Below are positions 54,232-64,000 of a stretch of DNA of 64,000 nucleotides, in pieces. Position numbers and translations under genes: made by a program. The stretch's first letter is position 1. Each line of letters starts with the position of its first letter. The stretch spans positions 340,346-404,345 of the forward strand of contig SWJS01000001.1 in NCBI GenBank assembly GCA_007556525.1, given 5' to 3'. Under the pieces are notes generated by a model, which saw only the letters and a program-made list of their open reading frames with translations, had not been told where the DNA came from and did not search any database. Source of the DNA: Lysobacteraceae bacterium CU05-9 (GTDB taxonomy: Bacteria; Pseudomonadota; Gammaproteobacteria; Xanthomonadales; Xanthomonadaceae).

Positions 54232-54588
54232 ATGCTGGCCGAATATCTGCCGACCCTTTTGTTTCTAATCGTTGCAACCGGTATTGGTATCGCGTTGTTT
54301 GTAGTTGGAAAGGTGCTTGGTCCCAAGCGGCCCTCCGTGGAGAAGCTCAGTGCTTATGAGTGTGGCTTCGAGGCGTTTGACGATGCGCGGATGCAGTTCG
54401 ACATCCGCTACTATCTGATCGCAATCCAGTTCATCATCTTCGACCTGGAAATCATTTTTATCGTGCCGTGGGCGACCGTCTTCCGTGATCTCGGAATGCT
54501 GGGCCTGATCGAGATGGGCACGTTTGTGGGCATGCTTTTGCTCGGCTTCGTTTACATTTGGAAAAAGGGAGCGCTGGAATGGGAGTAA
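54232..54588 (+). CDS. nuoA: NADH-quinone oxidoreductase subunit A
   Basis: NuoA is a 118-residue membrane-arm subunit of complex I with three transmembrane helices (residues 4-24, 62-84 and 88-110). The conserved loop [23 protein letters not shown] carries the cysteine and aspartate that face the quinone site. First gene of the nuo operon, 21 bases after tRNA-Leu; it overlaps nuoB by ten bases. Confidence 0.95.
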   Translation: MLAEYLPTLLFLIVATGIGIALFVVGKVLGPKRPSVEKLSAYECGFEAFDDARMQFDIRYYLIAIQFIIFDLEIIFIVPWATVFRDLGMLGLIEMGTFVGMLLLGFVYIWKKGALEWE

Positions 54589-55154
54589 TCCAGACCGTCT
54601 CCGGACTTGTGCACAATCCACTGCCTGAAGGGCGCCTGGATGATCTGTTGCTGCCGGAATCCGATAACCCAGTCATGCAACAAGGTTTCGTAACGACCAG
54701 TATGGACGCGTTGTGGAACTGGGCTCGCACTGGTTCGATGTGGCCGATGACGTTTGGTCTCGCTTGCTGCGCTGTTGAAATGATGCACGCCGGTACCTCG
54801 CGTATCGACCTTGACCGTTACGGTGTGGTGTTCCGCCCATCGCCGCGTCAATCAGACGTCATGATCGTTGCCGGTACGCTGGTCAACAAGATGGCACCTG
54901 CATTGCGTAAGGTTTACGACCAGATGCCGGATCCGAAGTGGGTCATCTCCATGGGCTCGTGTGCGAACGGCGGTGGTTACTACCATTACTCATACTCCGT
55001 GGTGCGTGGTGTTGATCGCATCGTTCCGGTTGACGTTTACGTCCCGGGTTGCCCACCGACCTCGGAAGCGTTGGTGCACGGTATTTTGCAATTGCAGAAG
55101 AAGATCCGCCGTGGCACGAACTTCGGTCCTGAAGCACAAGGTTTCCGCTCATGA
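54579..55154 (+). CDS. nuoB: NADH-quinone oxidoreductase subunit B
   Basis: NuoB carries the terminal cluster N2 that reduces quinone. The 191-residue protein starts at ATG 54579 inside the nuoA end (MGVIQTVSG). The tandem cysteines C63-C64 in [12 protein letters not shown], the one in [14 protein letters not shown] near residue 128 and that in [11 protein letters not shown] near 158 bind N2. A long in-frame upstream extension from 54558 has no support. It overlaps nuoC by four bases. Confidence 0.96.
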   Translation: MGVIQTVSGLVHNPLPEGRLDDLLLPESDNPVMQQGFVTTSMDALWNWARTGSMWPMTFGLACCAVEMMHAGTSRIDLDRYGVVFRPSPRQSDVMIVAGTLVNKMAPALRKVYDQMPDPKWVISMGSCANGGGYYHYSYSVVRGVDRIVPVDVYVPGCPPTSEALVHGILQLQKKIRRGTNFGPEAQGFRS

Positions 55155-55897
55155 GCAATGTCGCGATGGAATCCGTTGAAGCCTACGTTGCGCGTTTGCA
55201 GGCAGGTTTTCCTGATGCAATGATCGACGCGGATAATCCGCGTGGCGAAGTCACGATGACGGTTTCGCCGAGCGACTTGCTGGAAGTTTCGAAGAAGCTG
55301 CGCAATGAGTTCGGTTACGAGATGTGCGTTGACATCTGTGGCGTTGACTACTTGACGTTTGGTTACGACGAGTGGGATACGGATGCATCGTCGGAAGGTT
55401 TTTCGCGTGGTGTTGAAGGCTCGTTGATGGGTCGCTTCAAGCGTGGTGAGAAGCCGAACGGAATTGATGTCGAGCACAACGATTCGAAGCGTTTCGCATC
55501 GGTCATGCACTTAGTGAGCTTGCAGCACAACCAGCGTCTGCGTGTCCGTACTTTTGCACAGGACAGCGACTTCCCAGTTGTTCCATCGGTCACAACGGTT
55601 TGGCCGGGTGTGAACTGGTTTGAGCGTGAATCGTTCGACCTGTTTGGAATCATCTACGAAGGGCATCCGGACTTGCGCCGCATCCTGACGGATTATGGTT
55701 TCGTCGGACATCCGTTCCGCAAGGACTTCCCGTTGATCGGTAACGTCGAAGTGCGTTACGACGAAGATCAGCGTCGCGTGGTCTATCAACCGGTTTCGAT
55801 CGAACCGCGCGTCGGCGTGCCGCGCGTGATCCGTGATGATGCCCGTTTTGAAACCGCAGCCGGTGAATCGGCGCAGCGGGTGAGTGGTAAGCAATGA
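55151..55897 (+). CDS. nuoC: NADH-quinone oxidoreductase subunit C
   Basis: NuoC is the 30-kDa peripheral-arm subunit. The 248-residue protein is separate from NuoD (fused in E. coli). [40 protein letters not shown]-like segment ([33 protein letters not shown] in parts) and [12 protein letters not shown] are diagnostic. Compared with typical 200-230-residue NuoC, an insert around residues 75-110 ([19 protein letters not shown]) is present. Overlaps nuoD by four bases. Confidence 0.95.
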   Translation: MSNVAMESVEAYVARLQAGFPDAMIDADNPRGEVTMTVSPSDLLEVSKKLRNEFGYEMCVDICGVDYLTFGYDEWDTDASSEGFSRGVEGSLMGRFKRGEKPNGIDVEHNDSKRFASVMHLVSLQHNQRLRVRTFAQDSDFPVVPSVTTVWPGVNWFERESFDLFGIIYEGHPDLRRILTDYGFVGHPFRKDFPLIGNVEVRYDEDQRRVVYQPVSIEPRVGVPRVIRDDARFETAAGESAQRVSGKQ

Positions 55898-57189
55898 ATC
55901 AAATCGAATTGCCAAGCAAGTCGTCCGGTCTGAAGAACCCGGAAATCCGCAATTACTCCTTTAACTTCGGTCCTCAGCATCCGGCGGCACACGGTGTGTT
56001 GCGCTTGATCCTGGAAATGGACGGCGAAGTCGTGCGCCGTGCCGATCCACACGTTGGATTGTTGCACCGTGGTACGGAGAAGTTGGCCGAATCGAAGCCC
56101 TTCAATCAGTCGATTGGTTACATGGACCGCCTCGACTACGTGTCGATGATGTGCAATGAGCACGCGTACGTCATGGCCATCGAGAACCTGATGGGAATCG
56201 AAGCGCCCATCCGTGCGAAGTACATCCGCACGATGTTCGACGAAATCACGCGTATTTTGAATCACTTGATGTGGCTCGGCGCCAACGGTCTCGATCTCGG
56301 CGCAATGGCATTGATGCTTTATTGCTTCCGTGAACGCGAAGAGTTGATGGACGTTTACGAAGCGGTGTCCGGTGCTCGCATGCACGCCACTTACTACCGT
56401 CCAGGTGGTGTTTACCGTGACCTGCCTTTGCAGATGCCGAAGTACAAGGAATCGAAGTGGAGGAAGGGTGCCAAACTCAACCGCTTCAATTCGTGGCGCG
56501 AGGGCACAATGCTCGACTTCCTGGAAGGCTTCACAAGTGACTTCCCGAGCAAGATCGACGAGTACGAAACCCTTTTGACGGATAACCGCATCTGGAAGCA
56601 ACGTACCGTTGATATCGGCATTATCACGCCGGAGCAGGCATTGGCATGGGGGATGACAGGTCCGATGATCCGAGGTTCGGGCATTGCATGGGACTTGCGC
56701 AAGACGCAGCCGTACGCGATGTATTCCGAAATGGATTTCGACATTCCAGTCGGCAAGAACGGCGATTGCTACGACCGTTATCTGGTCCGCATCGCGGAAA
56801 TGCGTGAATCGAACAAGATCATCCAGCAGTGCGTCAAGTGGCTGAAGGCAAATCCGGGACCTGTCAACGTCGACAACTACAAGGTGTCGCCGCCGAAGCG
56901 CGAAGACATGAAGGACGACATGGAAGCGTTGATTCACCACTTCAAGTTGTTCTCGGAAGGTTACTGCGTGCCGGAAGGCGAGACGTACGCGGCTGTCGAA
57001 GCACCGAAGGGTGAGTTCGGCTGCTACATGATCTCGGACGGCGCGAACAAGCCATTCCGCGTGAAGTTGCGCGCACCTGGTTTCGCGCATCTGAGCTCGA
57101 TGGATGAGATCGTCCGTGGTCATATGCTGTCCGACGTGGTGGCAATGATCGGCACGTACGACGTCGTCTTCGGCGAAATCGACCGCTGA
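55894..57189 (+). CDS. nuoD: NADH-quinone oxidoreductase subunit D
   Basis: NuoD is the 49-kDa subunit that forms the quinone pocket with NuoB. The 431-residue protein has [47 protein letters not shown], and the C-terminal [20 protein letters not shown] and DVVFGEIDR. The HPAAHG histidine and the tyrosine in the DYVS segment line the quinone site in known structures. A gap of 63 bases and a separate ribosome binding site precede nuoE. Confidence 0.96.
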   Translation: MNQIELPSKSSGLKNPEIRNYSFNFGPQHPAAHGVLRLILEMDGEVVRRADPHVGLLHRGTEKLAESKPFNQSIGYMDRLDYVSMMCNEHAYVMAIENLMGIEAPIRAKYIRTMFDEITRILNHLMWLGANGLDLGAMALMLYCFREREELMDVYEAVSGARMHATYYRPGGVYRDLPLQMPKYKESKWRKGAKLNRFNSWREGTMLDFLEGFTSDFPSKIDEYETLLTDNRIWKQRTVDIGIITPEQALAWGMTGPMIRGSGIAWDLRKTQPYAMYSEMDFDIPVGKNGDCYDRYLVRIAEMRESNKIIQQCVKWLKANPGPVNVDNYKVSPPKREDMKDDMEALIHHFKLFSEGYCVPEGETYAAVEAPKGEFGCYMISDGANKPFRVKLRAPGFAHLSSMDEIVRGHMLSDVVAMIGTYDVVFGEIDR

Positions 57190-57252
57190 GTTTTGAATTA
57201 ATTCGCAGTGACTTAGGTGATTGCGAAGTTGGAATTTTTTAAGAGATACGCA

Positions 57253-57780
57253 ATGAAAGCAACCGGTAACTTCGAAGCGTGTGCGAATGTCGATCCGATG
57301 GTGGTCCTGTCGGATGAGACGCGCGCGCATATCGATCATTGGCTGACCAAGTTTCCTGCGGACCGCAAGCGTTCAGCAGTGCTGCAAGGTCTGTTCGCCG
57401 TGCAGGAACAGAATCAAGGCTTCCTCACCGATGAACTGATTGCCGCAGTCGCGAAGTATCTCGATTTGCCGCCGGTGTGGGCTTATGAAGTCGCGTCGTT
57501 CTACACGATGTTCGAAATCAAGCCGGTGGGTCGCAATAACGTGGCTTTTTGTACGAATATTTCGTGCTGGTTGAATGGTGCGGAAGATTTGGTCAAGCAT
57601 GCAGAGCGCAAACTCGGCATCAACTTGGGTGAATCGACGCCAGACGGCCGCGTCTACTTGAAGCGCGAAGAAGAATGCGTTGCCGCTTGCTGCGGCGCGC
57701 CTGTCGTTGTCATCAACGGTCATTATCACGAGAAGCTGGACACCGCCAAGGTGGACGAGCTGCTCGATGGTTTGAAGTGA
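57253..57780 (+). CDS. nuoE: NADH-quinone oxidoreductase subunit E
   Basis: NuoE carries the [2Fe-2S] cluster N1a. The 175-residue protein begins at ATG 57253 with AAGAG seven bases upstream; a GTG at 57217 in the same frame has poorer context. The thioredoxin-like C-terminal half has the four cysteines in [12 protein letters not shown] and [33 protein letters not shown] is conserved. Followed after 13 bases by nuoF with GAGGAGG as ribosome binding site. Confidence 0.95.
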   Translation: MKATGNFEACANVDPMVVLSDETRAHIDHWLTKFPADRKRSAVLQGLFAVQEQNQGFLTDELIAAVAKYLDLPPVWAYEVASFYTMFEIKPVGRNNVAFCTNISCWLNGAEDLVKHAERKLGINLGESTPDGRVYLKREEECVAACCGAPVVVINGHYHEKLDTAKVDELLDGLK

Positions 57781-57793
57781 GGAGGGCACGTTA

Positions 57794-59170
57794 ATGGCGG
57801 GCAATCATTACTCCGAAGGTTACGGTCCAGTCGGTCCGGCGCCACAGGAACATCAAGCGGTTTATACGACGCTGCATTTTGACAAACCTTGGTCCTACGA
57901 GAACTACTTGAAGACGGGCGGTTATGCGGCGTTGCGTAAGATTTTGACTGAGAAAATTCCACCGGCCGACGTCATCGAAATGGTGAAGGCTTCGGGTCTG
58001 CGCGGTCGTGGTGGTGCAGGCTTCCCAACCGGTTTGAAGTGGAGCTTCATGCCAAAGGGAGGCGGTCAGAAATACATTCTCTGTAACTCCGACGAATCGG
58101 AACCAGGCACGTGTAAGGATCGTGACATCCTGCGCTACAACCCGCACTCCGTAATCGAAGGCATGGCGATTGCTTGCTATGCAACGGGTTCGACGGTTGC
58201 TTACAACTACTTGCGCGGTGAGTTCCACCACGAGCCGTTTGAGCATCTGGAAGAAGCGACGCGTGAAGCGTATGCGAATGGCTGGTTGGGCAAGGACATC
58301 CTTGGCAGCGGCATCGACATCGATATCTACAATGCACTGGGTGCAGGTGCTTACATCTGCGGCGAAGAAACGGCGTTGATGGAATCGCTGGAAGGCAAGA
58401 AGGGTCAGCCACGCTACAAGCCACCATTCCCTGCGAACTTCGGTTTGTACGGCAAGCCAACGACGATCAACAACACCGAAACTTATGCGTCGGTGCCTGC
58501 GATCGTGCGCAACGGTGCAGAGTGGTTCTTGAATCAAGGCAAGCCGAACAATGGTGGTCCGAAGATTTTCTCGGTGTCGGGCCAAATCCAAAAGCCAGGC
58601 AACTACGAAGTCCGTCTCGGTACGCCGTTTGCAGACCTGCTCGAGATGGCCGGTGGCATGCGTCCGGGCCGCAAGATCAAGGCAGTGATTCCGGGTGGAT
58701 CTTCGATGAAGGTTTTGCCAGGTCACGTCATGATGGAATTGACGATGGATTACGATTCAATCCAGAAGGCCGGTTCGGGTCTGGGCTCGGGTGCGGTCAT
58801 CGTGATGGACGACTCGACGTGCATGGTGCGTGCGTGCCATCGCATCAGCCGTTTTTACTACAAGGAAAGCTGCGGTCAATGTACGCCGTGCCGTGAAGGT
58901 ACCGGTTGGATGTACCGCGTGCTGGACCGCATCGTCAACATGAAGGCGACGATGGACGACTTGCATATGCTGCGTGCGGCTGCAGGTCAAATTGAAGGAC
59001 ATACGATCTGTGCGTTTGGTGAAGCGGCGGCGTGGCCGGTGCAGGCATTCCTCGCGCAGTTCTGGAATGAATTTGAGTACGCGATTTTGAACGGACGTTT
59101 TTACGTAGACGACGAAAAGGCGGGCACTCTGGTTGCACCTGTTGCGATGGCGACGGAGGTCTCTGCATGA
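57794..59170 (+). CDS. nuoF: NADH-quinone oxidoreductase subunit F
   Basis: NuoF is the 51-kDa subunit with FMN, the NADH site and cluster N3. The 458-residue protein has the FMN loop [48 protein letters not shown] and the cluster motif [15 protein letters not shown] with a fourth cysteine in [21 protein letters not shown]-like [12 protein letters not shown]-type segment is near residue 335. Overlaps nuoG by four bases. Confidence 0.96.
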   Translation: MAGNHYSEGYGPVGPAPQEHQAVYTTLHFDKPWSYENYLKTGGYAALRKILTEKIPPADVIEMVKASGLRGRGGAGFPTGLKWSFMPKGGGQKYILCNSDESEPGTCKDRDILRYNPHSVIEGMAIACYATGSTVAYNYLRGEFHHEPFEHLEEATREAYANGWLGKDILGSGIDIDIYNALGAGAYICGEETALMESLEGKKGQPRYKPPFPANFGLYGKPTTINNTETYASVPAIVRNGAEWFLNQGKPNNGGPKIFSVSGQIQKPGNYEVRLGTPFADLLEMAGGMRPGRKIKAVIPGGSSMKVLPGHVMMELTMDYDSIQKAGSGLGSGAVIVMDDSTCMVRACHRISRFYYKESCGQCTPCREGTGWMYRVLDRIVNMKATMDDLHMLRAAAGQIEGHTICAFGEAAAWPVQAFLAQFWNEFEYAILNGRFYVDDEKAGTLVAPVAMATEVSA

Positions 59171-61425
59171 GCACTGTCGATCCAACCGCACCGGTGATTC
59201 CGGAAGGTCACGTTGGCATTGAGATTGACGGTCAACCACTGGTTGTTCCGAAGAACTCGATGATCATCCAGGCGGCCGATAAGGCTGGCATTGCGATTCC
59301 GCGTTTTTGCTATCACGACAAGCTGAGCGTCGCGGCGAATTGCCGTATGTGCTTGGTTGAAATTGAGAAGATGGGCAAGCCCGCTCCAGCCTGTGCGACT
59401 CCGGTCGGCGATGGCATGAAGGTGTTTACGCGTTCCGAGAAGGCGCTGAAGTCACAACGTAATGTGATGGAGTTTTTGCTGATCAATCACCCTCTGGATT
59501 GCCCAATCTGCGATCAGGGTGGTGAGTGCGAATTGCAAGACGTCTCGATGGGTTACGGCCGTTCGGTGTCGCGTTACGTTGACCGTAAGCGCGTTGTGCC
59601 TGACGAAGATATCGGTCCATTGGTCGCGACTGAGATGACGCGTTGCATTCAGTGCACGCGCTGCATCCGTTTCACCGCGGAAATTGCGGGTACGTATGAA
59701 CTCGGCGGCATGTACCGTGGCGAAAATCTGCAGATCGGCACCTACGACGGCAAGCCACTCACGACTGAATTGTCGGGTAACGTCATCGACGTTTGCCCAG
59801 TTGGTGCGTTGACGAATAAGGTGTTCCAGTTCAAGGCGCGTCCTTGGGAACTGACGGCGAAGTCCTCGCTGGGTTATCACGATGCGCTGGGCAGTAACTT
59901 GTTCCTGCACGTGCGTCGCGGTGAAGTGCTGCGTATCGTGCCGCGCGATAACGAAGAAGTGAATGAGCAATGGCTGTCCGACCGTGACCGCTATTCGCAC
60001 CAAGGTTTGTATGCCGGTGATCGCGCCGGTATTCCGATGATCCGCGAAGGTGATGATTTCCGTCCTGCAACTTGGGATGAAGCGCTGTCACTCGCCGCCG
60101 AGATCATGAAGTCGAATGCTTCGAACCTGGGCATGCTCGTGCATCCTGCGACGACAAACGAGGAGGGCGCTTTGCTCTCGAAGATCGCATCGTCCGTGGG
60201 TACATCGAATGTCGACCACCGTTTGTCGCAACTCGATTTGAACGACGGTGCAGTCGCGGAAGTTTCCGGTGTTGCCGTTGCAGATATTGAGAAGGCGAAG
60301 GCCGTCGTCATCGTTGGCAGCAACCTGCGTTCGGAAGTTCCATTGCTGTTGCACCGCGTGCGTCAAGCACAACGTCACGGCGCGAAGATTTACGTCGTCA
60401 ATCCAGTTGACTTTGAATTCTCGACGCCATTGTCGGGCCGCACGATCACGCCAACGTCGCGCATCGCTGAAGCATTGCAAGATTCGAAGTTGATCGATGA
60501 CGTCAAGGCTCTGGGTAATGCGGTCGTCATCGTTGGTGGAGTCGCCGAAAACAGTGCATACGCATCGAATATCCGTGCAGCTGCGGCATCGTTTGCGGCG
60601 AGCGTCGGTGGTTCAGTCGTGCGCATTCCACAAGGTGCGAACGCAGTTGGCTTGACCCGCAACGGCATCATTCCAACCGGCAACGGTTTGGACGCCCGCG
60701 CGATGCTCGAAGCGAAGTTGCCTGCATATGTGGTTTACGGTTTGGAACCAGGTCTGGATTTCGCCGATACGTTTGCTGCGAACACCGCGCTGCATGATGC
60801 GAAGGTTGTTGCGTTTTCGCAATATGCTTGCCAATCCACGCGTGCGATTGCGGACGTGATTTTGCCAATCGGCGCACTGCCGGAAATCGACGGCACGTTG
60901 ACGAATCTCGACGGCATGGATCAGCACACGGTGGCCGGTTCGAAGTTGCCGAACGAAGCACGTGCAGGTTGGAAGGTGTTGCGTGTCCTGGGCGAAAAGC
61001 TCGGCGCCGAAGGCTTCACCTACACCGATTGGAACAGCATGCTGGATTCGATCGCAGGAGTTGAAAGCTTCGAGCGTCAAGTTGCGAAGTCGTCGACGGC
61101 AAATGCTGTGACGGACGGTGCGCTTGAAGTTGCGGCATCGCAAGGCATTTACCGCTCGGATGCGACGGTGCGCCGCGCCGCCGCGTTGCAAGATCACCCA
61201 TTGAACGTTCCTGCAACTGTTGTGTTGAATCCGGCAGATGCGAACGGCTTGAATGATGGCGACATTGTTTCGGTGCGTACGGATCGCGGTCATGCGACGT
61301 TGCCAGTGACGGTTTCGCCGCGCGTTGCCCAGGGTGTTGCGTGGGTTGAAACGGGTCACGGTGCGACCGCGCCTTTGGCTTGCGCAACCCGTGTGTCGAT
61401 TGAGCGCAAGGAGGTGGCAGCATGA
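59167..61425 (+). CDS. nuoG: NADH-quinone oxidoreductase subunit G
   Basis: NuoG is the largest peripheral-arm subunit. The 752-residue protein has an N-terminal [2Fe-2S] domain ([19 protein letters not shown] and ACATPVGDG), the histidine-ligated cluster [18 protein letters not shown], the two-cluster region [17 protein letters not shown] and [12 protein letters not shown], and a molybdopterin oxidoreductase-like domain without cofactor. It does not show the extra N7 cluster cysteines of E. coli NuoG that I would expect in the [15 protein letters not shown] region. Overlaps nuoH by four bases. Confidence 0.95.
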   Translation: MSTVDPTAPVIPEGHVGIEIDGQPLVVPKNSMIIQAADKAGIAIPRFCYHDKLSVAANCRMCLVEIEKMGKPAPACATPVGDGMKVFTRSEKALKSQRNVMEFLLINHPLDCPICDQGGECELQDVSMGYGRSVSRYVDRKRVVPDEDIGPLVATEMTRCIQCTRCIRFTAEIAGTYELGGMYRGENLQIGTYDGKPLTTELSGNVIDVCPVGALTNKVFQFKARPWELTAKSSLGYHDALGSNLFLHVRRGEVLRIVPRDNEEVNEQWLSDRDRYSHQGLYAGDRAGIPMIREGDDFRPATWDEALSLAAEIMKSNASNLGMLVHPATTNEEGALLSKIASSVGTSNVDHRLSQLDLNDGAVAEVSGVAVADIEKAKAVVIVGSNLRSEVPLLLHRVRQAQRHGAKIYVVNPVDFEFSTPLSGRTITPTSRIAEALQDSKLIDDVKALGNAVVIVGGVAENSAYASNIRAAAASFAASVGGSVVRIPQGANAVGLTRNGIIPTGNGLDARAMLEAKLPAYVVYGLEPGLDFADTFAANTALHDAKVVAFSQYACQSTRAIADVILPIGALPEIDGTLTNLDGMDQHTVAGSKLPNEARAGWKVLRVLGEKLGAEGFTYTDWNSMLDSIAGVESFERQVAKSSTANAVTDGALEVAASQGIYRSDATVRRAAALQDHPLNVPATVVLNPADANGLNDGDIVSVRTDRGHATLPVTVSPRVAQGVAWVETGHGATAPLACATRVSIERKEVAA

Positions 61426-62489
61426 ATGCATTTTTGCAAATGATCGAAAATCTCCACGCGTTCTTGAATGGCCTGGGTCCGATTGGCGTCGTGCTGTGGT
61501 CGATTCTTTGGATCCTGGTTGTTGCGGTCGGCGTGATTTTGACGGTTGCGTTCTATGTGGTTTGGGAACGTAAGCTGATTGGTTGGATGCACGTGCGTCA
61601 CGGACCGATGTATGTCGGCATGGGCGTGTTCCAGGCATTCGCTGACGTATTCAAGCTTCTGTTCAAGGAAGTGGTCCGTCCGACGCAGGCCGATAAATTC
61701 CTCTACGTACTGGCACCGTTGTTAGTATTGGTGCCTTCGTTCGGTGCGTGGGCGGTCATTCCGTTTGACGCGAAGGTTGCCGTATCGAACGCGAACGCCG
61801 GCTTGCTGTATTTGCTTGCGATGACCGGTCTTGGCGTTTACGGCATCATTCTTGCGGGCTATGCATCGAACTCCAAGTATGCGTTCCTCGGTGCGATGCG
61901 TGCAGCGGCACAGGTCGTTTCCTACGAAATCGCGATGGGCTTTGCGATGGTCGGCGTGATGGTCGCTGCAGGTAGCTTGAACTTGACCGAAATTGTCGAA
62001 GCTCAAGCGGGCAATGATGGTCTGTTCGATTGGTTCCTGATTCCGTTGCTGCCGCTGTTCTTTATCTACGTGATTTCGGGCGTTGCAGAAACGAACCGTT
62101 CGCCATTCGACGTTGTTGAAGGTGAGTCGGAAATCGTTGCAGGTCACATGGTTGAATATTCCGGTGCGGCGTTTGCACTGTTCTTCCTGGCCGAATACGC
62201 GAACATGATTTTGATCAGCTTCCTGATCTCGATCTTCTTCCTCGGTGGTTGGTTGAGCCCATTCCAAGGCTGGAACATTCCATTCCTGTCGGCCAACGGC
62301 TGGTGGTGGTTGTTCATCAAGACGGCGTTTTTCATGAGTAACTACATCTGGTTGCGTGCAACGTTCCCACGTTACCGCTATGACCACATCATGCGCCTGG
62401 GTTGGAAGGTCTTCATTCCGCTGACGATCGCGTGGATCGTTGTTGTCGCCTTGATGGCGTACTACAAAGTCTTCGTGCCGGGAGTCTGA
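61422..62489 (+). CDS. nuoH: NADH-quinone oxidoreductase subunit H
   Basis: NuoH joins the membrane and peripheral arms and lines the quinone channel. The 355-residue protein has about eight transmembrane helices. The [41 protein letters not shown] and [29 protein letters not shown] segments, with their buried glutamates, are conserved. It overlaps nuoG by four bases and nuoI follows after eight bases. Confidence 0.96.
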   Translation: MNAFLQMIENLHAFLNGLGPIGVVLWSILWILVVAVGVILTVAFYVVWERKLIGWMHVRHGPMYVGMGVFQAFADVFKLLFKEVVRPTQADKFLYVLAPLLVLVPSFGAWAVIPFDAKVAVSNANAGLLYLLAMTGLGVYGIILAGYASNSKYAFLGAMRAAAQVVSYEIAMGFAMVGVMVAAGSLNLTEIVEAQAGNDGLFDWFLIPLLPLFFIYVISGVAETNRSPFDVVEGESEIVAGHMVEYSGAAFALFFLAEYANMILISFLISIFFLGGWLSPFQGWNIPFLSANGWWWLFIKTAFFMSNYIWLRATFPRYRYDHIMRLGWKVFIPLTIAWIVVVALMAYYKVFVPGV

Positions 62490-62497
62490 TCAAGAAC

Positions 62498-62986
62498 ATG
62501 AGCAAGATTGTTTCCTATTTCAAAAGCCTCCTGATGATCGAGCTGTTCCAAGGGCTCGCTCTCACCGGCAGCTACTTGTTCAAGGACAAGTACTCGGTGA
62601 TGTATCCGATGGAGAAGATTCCGCAATCCCCACGCTTCCGTGGCATTCACGCACTGCGCCGTTATCCGAATGGCGAAGAGCGCTGCATCGCGTGTAAGTT
62701 GTGTGAGGCGGTTTGCCCGGCATTGGCCATTACGATCGACTCCGAAAAGCGTGAAGACGGCACCCGTCGCACGACTCGCTATGAGATCGATTTGTTCAAG
62801 TGCATTTTCTGCGGTTTCTGCGAAGAGTCCTGCCCGGTCGATTCGATTGTTGAAACGCACATTCACGAATATCACTTCGATAAGCGCGGTCAGAACATTT
62901 TGACAAAGCCGACGTTGCTCGCCATCGGCGACCGTCTCGAATCCGAAATCGCGGAACGTCGGGCAACCGACTCCACGTTCCGTTGA
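62498..62986 (+). CDS. nuoI: NADH-quinone oxidoreductase subunit I
   Basis: NuoI carries clusters N6a and N6b. The 162-residue protein starts at ATG 62498 ([12 protein letters not shown]); an in-frame extension back to 62402 overlaps nuoH and is unlikely. Cysteine motifs are [16 protein letters not shown] and [16 protein letters not shown]. The N-terminal amphipathic helix and [14 protein letters not shown] are typical. nuoJ follows after 13 bases. Confidence 0.95.
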   Translation: MSKIVSYFKSLLMIELFQGLALTGSYLFKDKYSVMYPMEKIPQSPRFRGIHALRRYPNGEERCIACKLCEAVCPALAITIDSEKREDGTRRTTRYEIDLFKCIFCGFCEESCPVDSIVETHIHEYHFDKRGQNILTKPTLLAIGDRLESEIAERRATDSTFR

Positions 62987-62999
62987 TGGGGAAATGAAT

Positions 63000-63659
63000 A
63001 TGGATTTCGCAACAATTGCTTTTTACATCTTCGCCGCGATGGCCGCATGTGCCGCGTTGGCGGTGATCAGTGTCAAGAATCCGGTTCACGCCGTTTTGTC
63101 ACTGATTCTGACGTTCTTTTCGGTATCGTGCGTTTGGATTCTCGCAGGCGCTGAATTCCTCGGCGTCACCCTGATCCTGGTTTACGTTGGCGCGGTGATG
63201 GTCTTGCTGCTCTTCGTCGTGATGATGCTCGACGTGGACACGGTTCCGTTACGCGAAGGTTTCGTACGCTACATGCCAGTCGGCATGGCCGTCGCTTTCA
63301 TCATGCTTGCTGAAATGCTGGTCTTGGTGGGTGTCAAGTCGAAGGCCGCAACCGGTTTCCCGGCGCTGTCGCCCGAGGCTGATGCATCGAACGTGAAGTG
63401 GCTCGCATACCGCTTGTTCACCGATTTCCTGCTGCCGTTTGAAACTGCTGCGGTCATTTTGACGATTGCCGTGATTGCGGCAGTCATGCTCACGCTGCGT
63501 CGCCGCCATGGTGCGCGTCATCAGGATCCAGCACACCAATCGCGCGTCAAGTCCCGTGACCGTCTGCGCATGGTCAAGGTTGAGTCCGCGACTGCACGTC
63601 CATTGAATGAGCCGGTGGTTGAAGAGCCAGCCGCAACTACTGAAGGAGGCCAGCCATGA
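63000..63659 (+). CDS. nuoJ: NADH-quinone oxidoreductase subunit J
   Basis: NuoJ is a five-helix membrane subunit. From ATG 63000 (GGGGA seven bases upstream; ATG 62994 is too close to it) it has 219 residues. [21 protein letters not shown] and [21 protein letters not shown] carry the conserved transmembrane segment, including the pi-bulge helix TM3 (YVGAVMVL). A hydrophilic, basic C-terminal tail of about 55 residues ([20 protein letters not shown] in part) is longer than in E. coli. It overlaps nuoK by four bases. Confidence 0.94.
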   Translation: MDFATIAFYIFAAMAACAALAVISVKNPVHAVLSLILTFFSVSCVWILAGAEFLGVTLILVYVGAVMVLLLFVVMMLDVDTVPLREGFVRYMPVGMAVAFIMLAEMLVLVGVKSKAATGFPALSPEADASNVKWLAYRLFTDFLLPFETAAVILTIAVIAAVMLTLRRRHGARHQDPAHQSRVKSRDRLRMVKVESATARPLNEPVVEEPAATTEGGQP

Positions 63660-63982
63660 TTCTTGCATCGGCCATGACCCTTTCGCTGGGCCATTACCTG
63701 GCACTCGGCGCAATCCTGTTTTGCATCAGCGTTGCAGGTATCTTCCTGAACCGCAAAAATGTCATCGTCCTCCTCATGTGCATCGAGCTGATGTTGCTCG
63801 CCGTGAACATCAACTTCGTCGGCTTCTCGCGTGAGTTGGGTGATGAGGCAGGGCAGCTGTTCGTTTTCTTTATCCTCACCGTGGCGGCTGCAGAAGCTGC
63901 AATCGGCTTGGCGATCCTGGTCACCTTGTTCCGTAACCGCGCGACGATCAACGTCGGCGAACTGGATTCGATGAAGGGCTAA
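63656..63982 (+). CDS. nuoK: NADH-quinone oxidoreductase subunit K
   Basis: NuoK is a three-helix proton-channel subunit related to MrpC. The 108-residue protein has [22 protein letters not shown], the buried glutamate in [17 protein letters not shown] and the second in [28 protein letters not shown] six bases before ATG 63656 supports this start, which adds six residues to the usual MTLSLGHYL beginning. nuoL starts six bases after the stop. Confidence 0.95.
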   Translation: MILASAMTLSLGHYLALGAILFCISVAGIFLNRKNVIVLLMCIELMLLAVNINFVGFSRELGDEAGQLFVFFILTVAAAEAAIGLAILVTLFRNRATINVGELDSMKG

Positions 63983-63988
63983 TCACGA

Positions 63989-64000
63989 ATGACTCCTGTA
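63989..64000 (+). CDS. nuoL: Start of nuoL (truncated by window end)
   Basis: ATG at 63989 opens a frame (MTPV) cut by the edge. It is called nuoL only from operon order after nuoK; four codons cannot confirm it. Confidence 0.45.

Noticed and set aside
55786-57339. 517-codon open frame on the minus strand opposite nuoD
   Set aside because: Antisense shadow of nuoD with Arg/His-rich composition and no motif.
1-64000. Search for CRISPR arrays, insertion sequences, integrases, toxin-antitoxin pairs, biosynthetic clusters and rRNA
   Set aside because: No direct-repeat/spacer pattern, transposase, integrase or such gene was seen; the window is housekeeping DNA.

Overview
The window is a compact, almost fully coding piece of a gammaproteobacterial chromosome. 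I place it in the order Lysobacterales (Xanthomonadales). The reasons are the gene orders pncC-lexA-recA-recX-alaS-csrA, phoH-bcp-gcvR/dapA, metG-rnfB and tpiA-secG-tRNA-Leu-nuo; a LexA operator of the TTAGTAGTAATACTACTAA type; and a large TonB-dependent receptor. By eye the base composition is in the mid-50s % GC, low for that order, so this may be one of its less GC-rich lineages. I see no insertion sequence, prophage, CRISPR array, rRNA or toxin/defence island. No gap between features exceeds about 300 bases.

Layout: 1-5 kb holds pncC, an exported amidohydrolase, and the SOS block lexA / 43-codon ORF / recA / recX. 5-8.6 kb holds alaS, csrA, tRNA-Ser(GCT), tRNA-Arg(ACG) and a structured stretch with no gene. 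8.6-18.3 kb holds an FMN-barrel protein, a dicarboxylate symporter, fabA-fabB, a hydrolase, thiD, phoH, bcp, gcvR, dapA and a BamC-like lipoprotein. 18.3-27.8 kb holds a Dabb protein, fdxA, pcnB-folK-panB-panC-panD-pgi, queG, tsaE and amiC. 27.7-38.9 kb holds mutL, a TraB/GumN protein, a soluble RnfB, metG, a DUF2147 protein, a TonB receptor, apbC, dcd and a HIT protein. 38.9-52.7 kb holds rimO, greB, a HerA-like ATPase, a lytic transglycosylase, psd, a SCO protein, prmB-aroC-asd-truA, accD-glmM and a 2OG-Fe(II) oxygenase. 52.8-64 kb holds tpiA, secG, tRNA-Leu(GAG) and nuoA to nuoK, with nuoL starting at the edge.

The genes are housekeeping: DNA repair and SOS, translation, unsaturated fatty acid initiation (fabA/fabB), pantothenate and folate synthesis, lysine/threonine and aromatic amino acid branch points, envelope building (glmM, amiC, transglycosylase, psd, BamC-like), and respiratory complex I.

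The unusual signal is between genes. Four stand out. (i) The region after tRNA-Arg (8507-8596) carries GGA motifs in predicted loops, one matching the CsrA binding consensus almost exactly, half a kilobase from csrA. (ii) A palindromic 3'-flank hairpin with a conserved ATGGA loop occurs twice (12432-12479, 30541-30585). (iii) Short tandem strings sit directly after stop codons at several loci, and one such string is shared with the metG linker. (iv) Several genes (pncC, lexA, pcnB, queG) have a -10-like hexamer 5-9 bases before the start codon and no ribosome binding site, as expected of leaderless mRNAs. All of these are inferences from sequence reading only.
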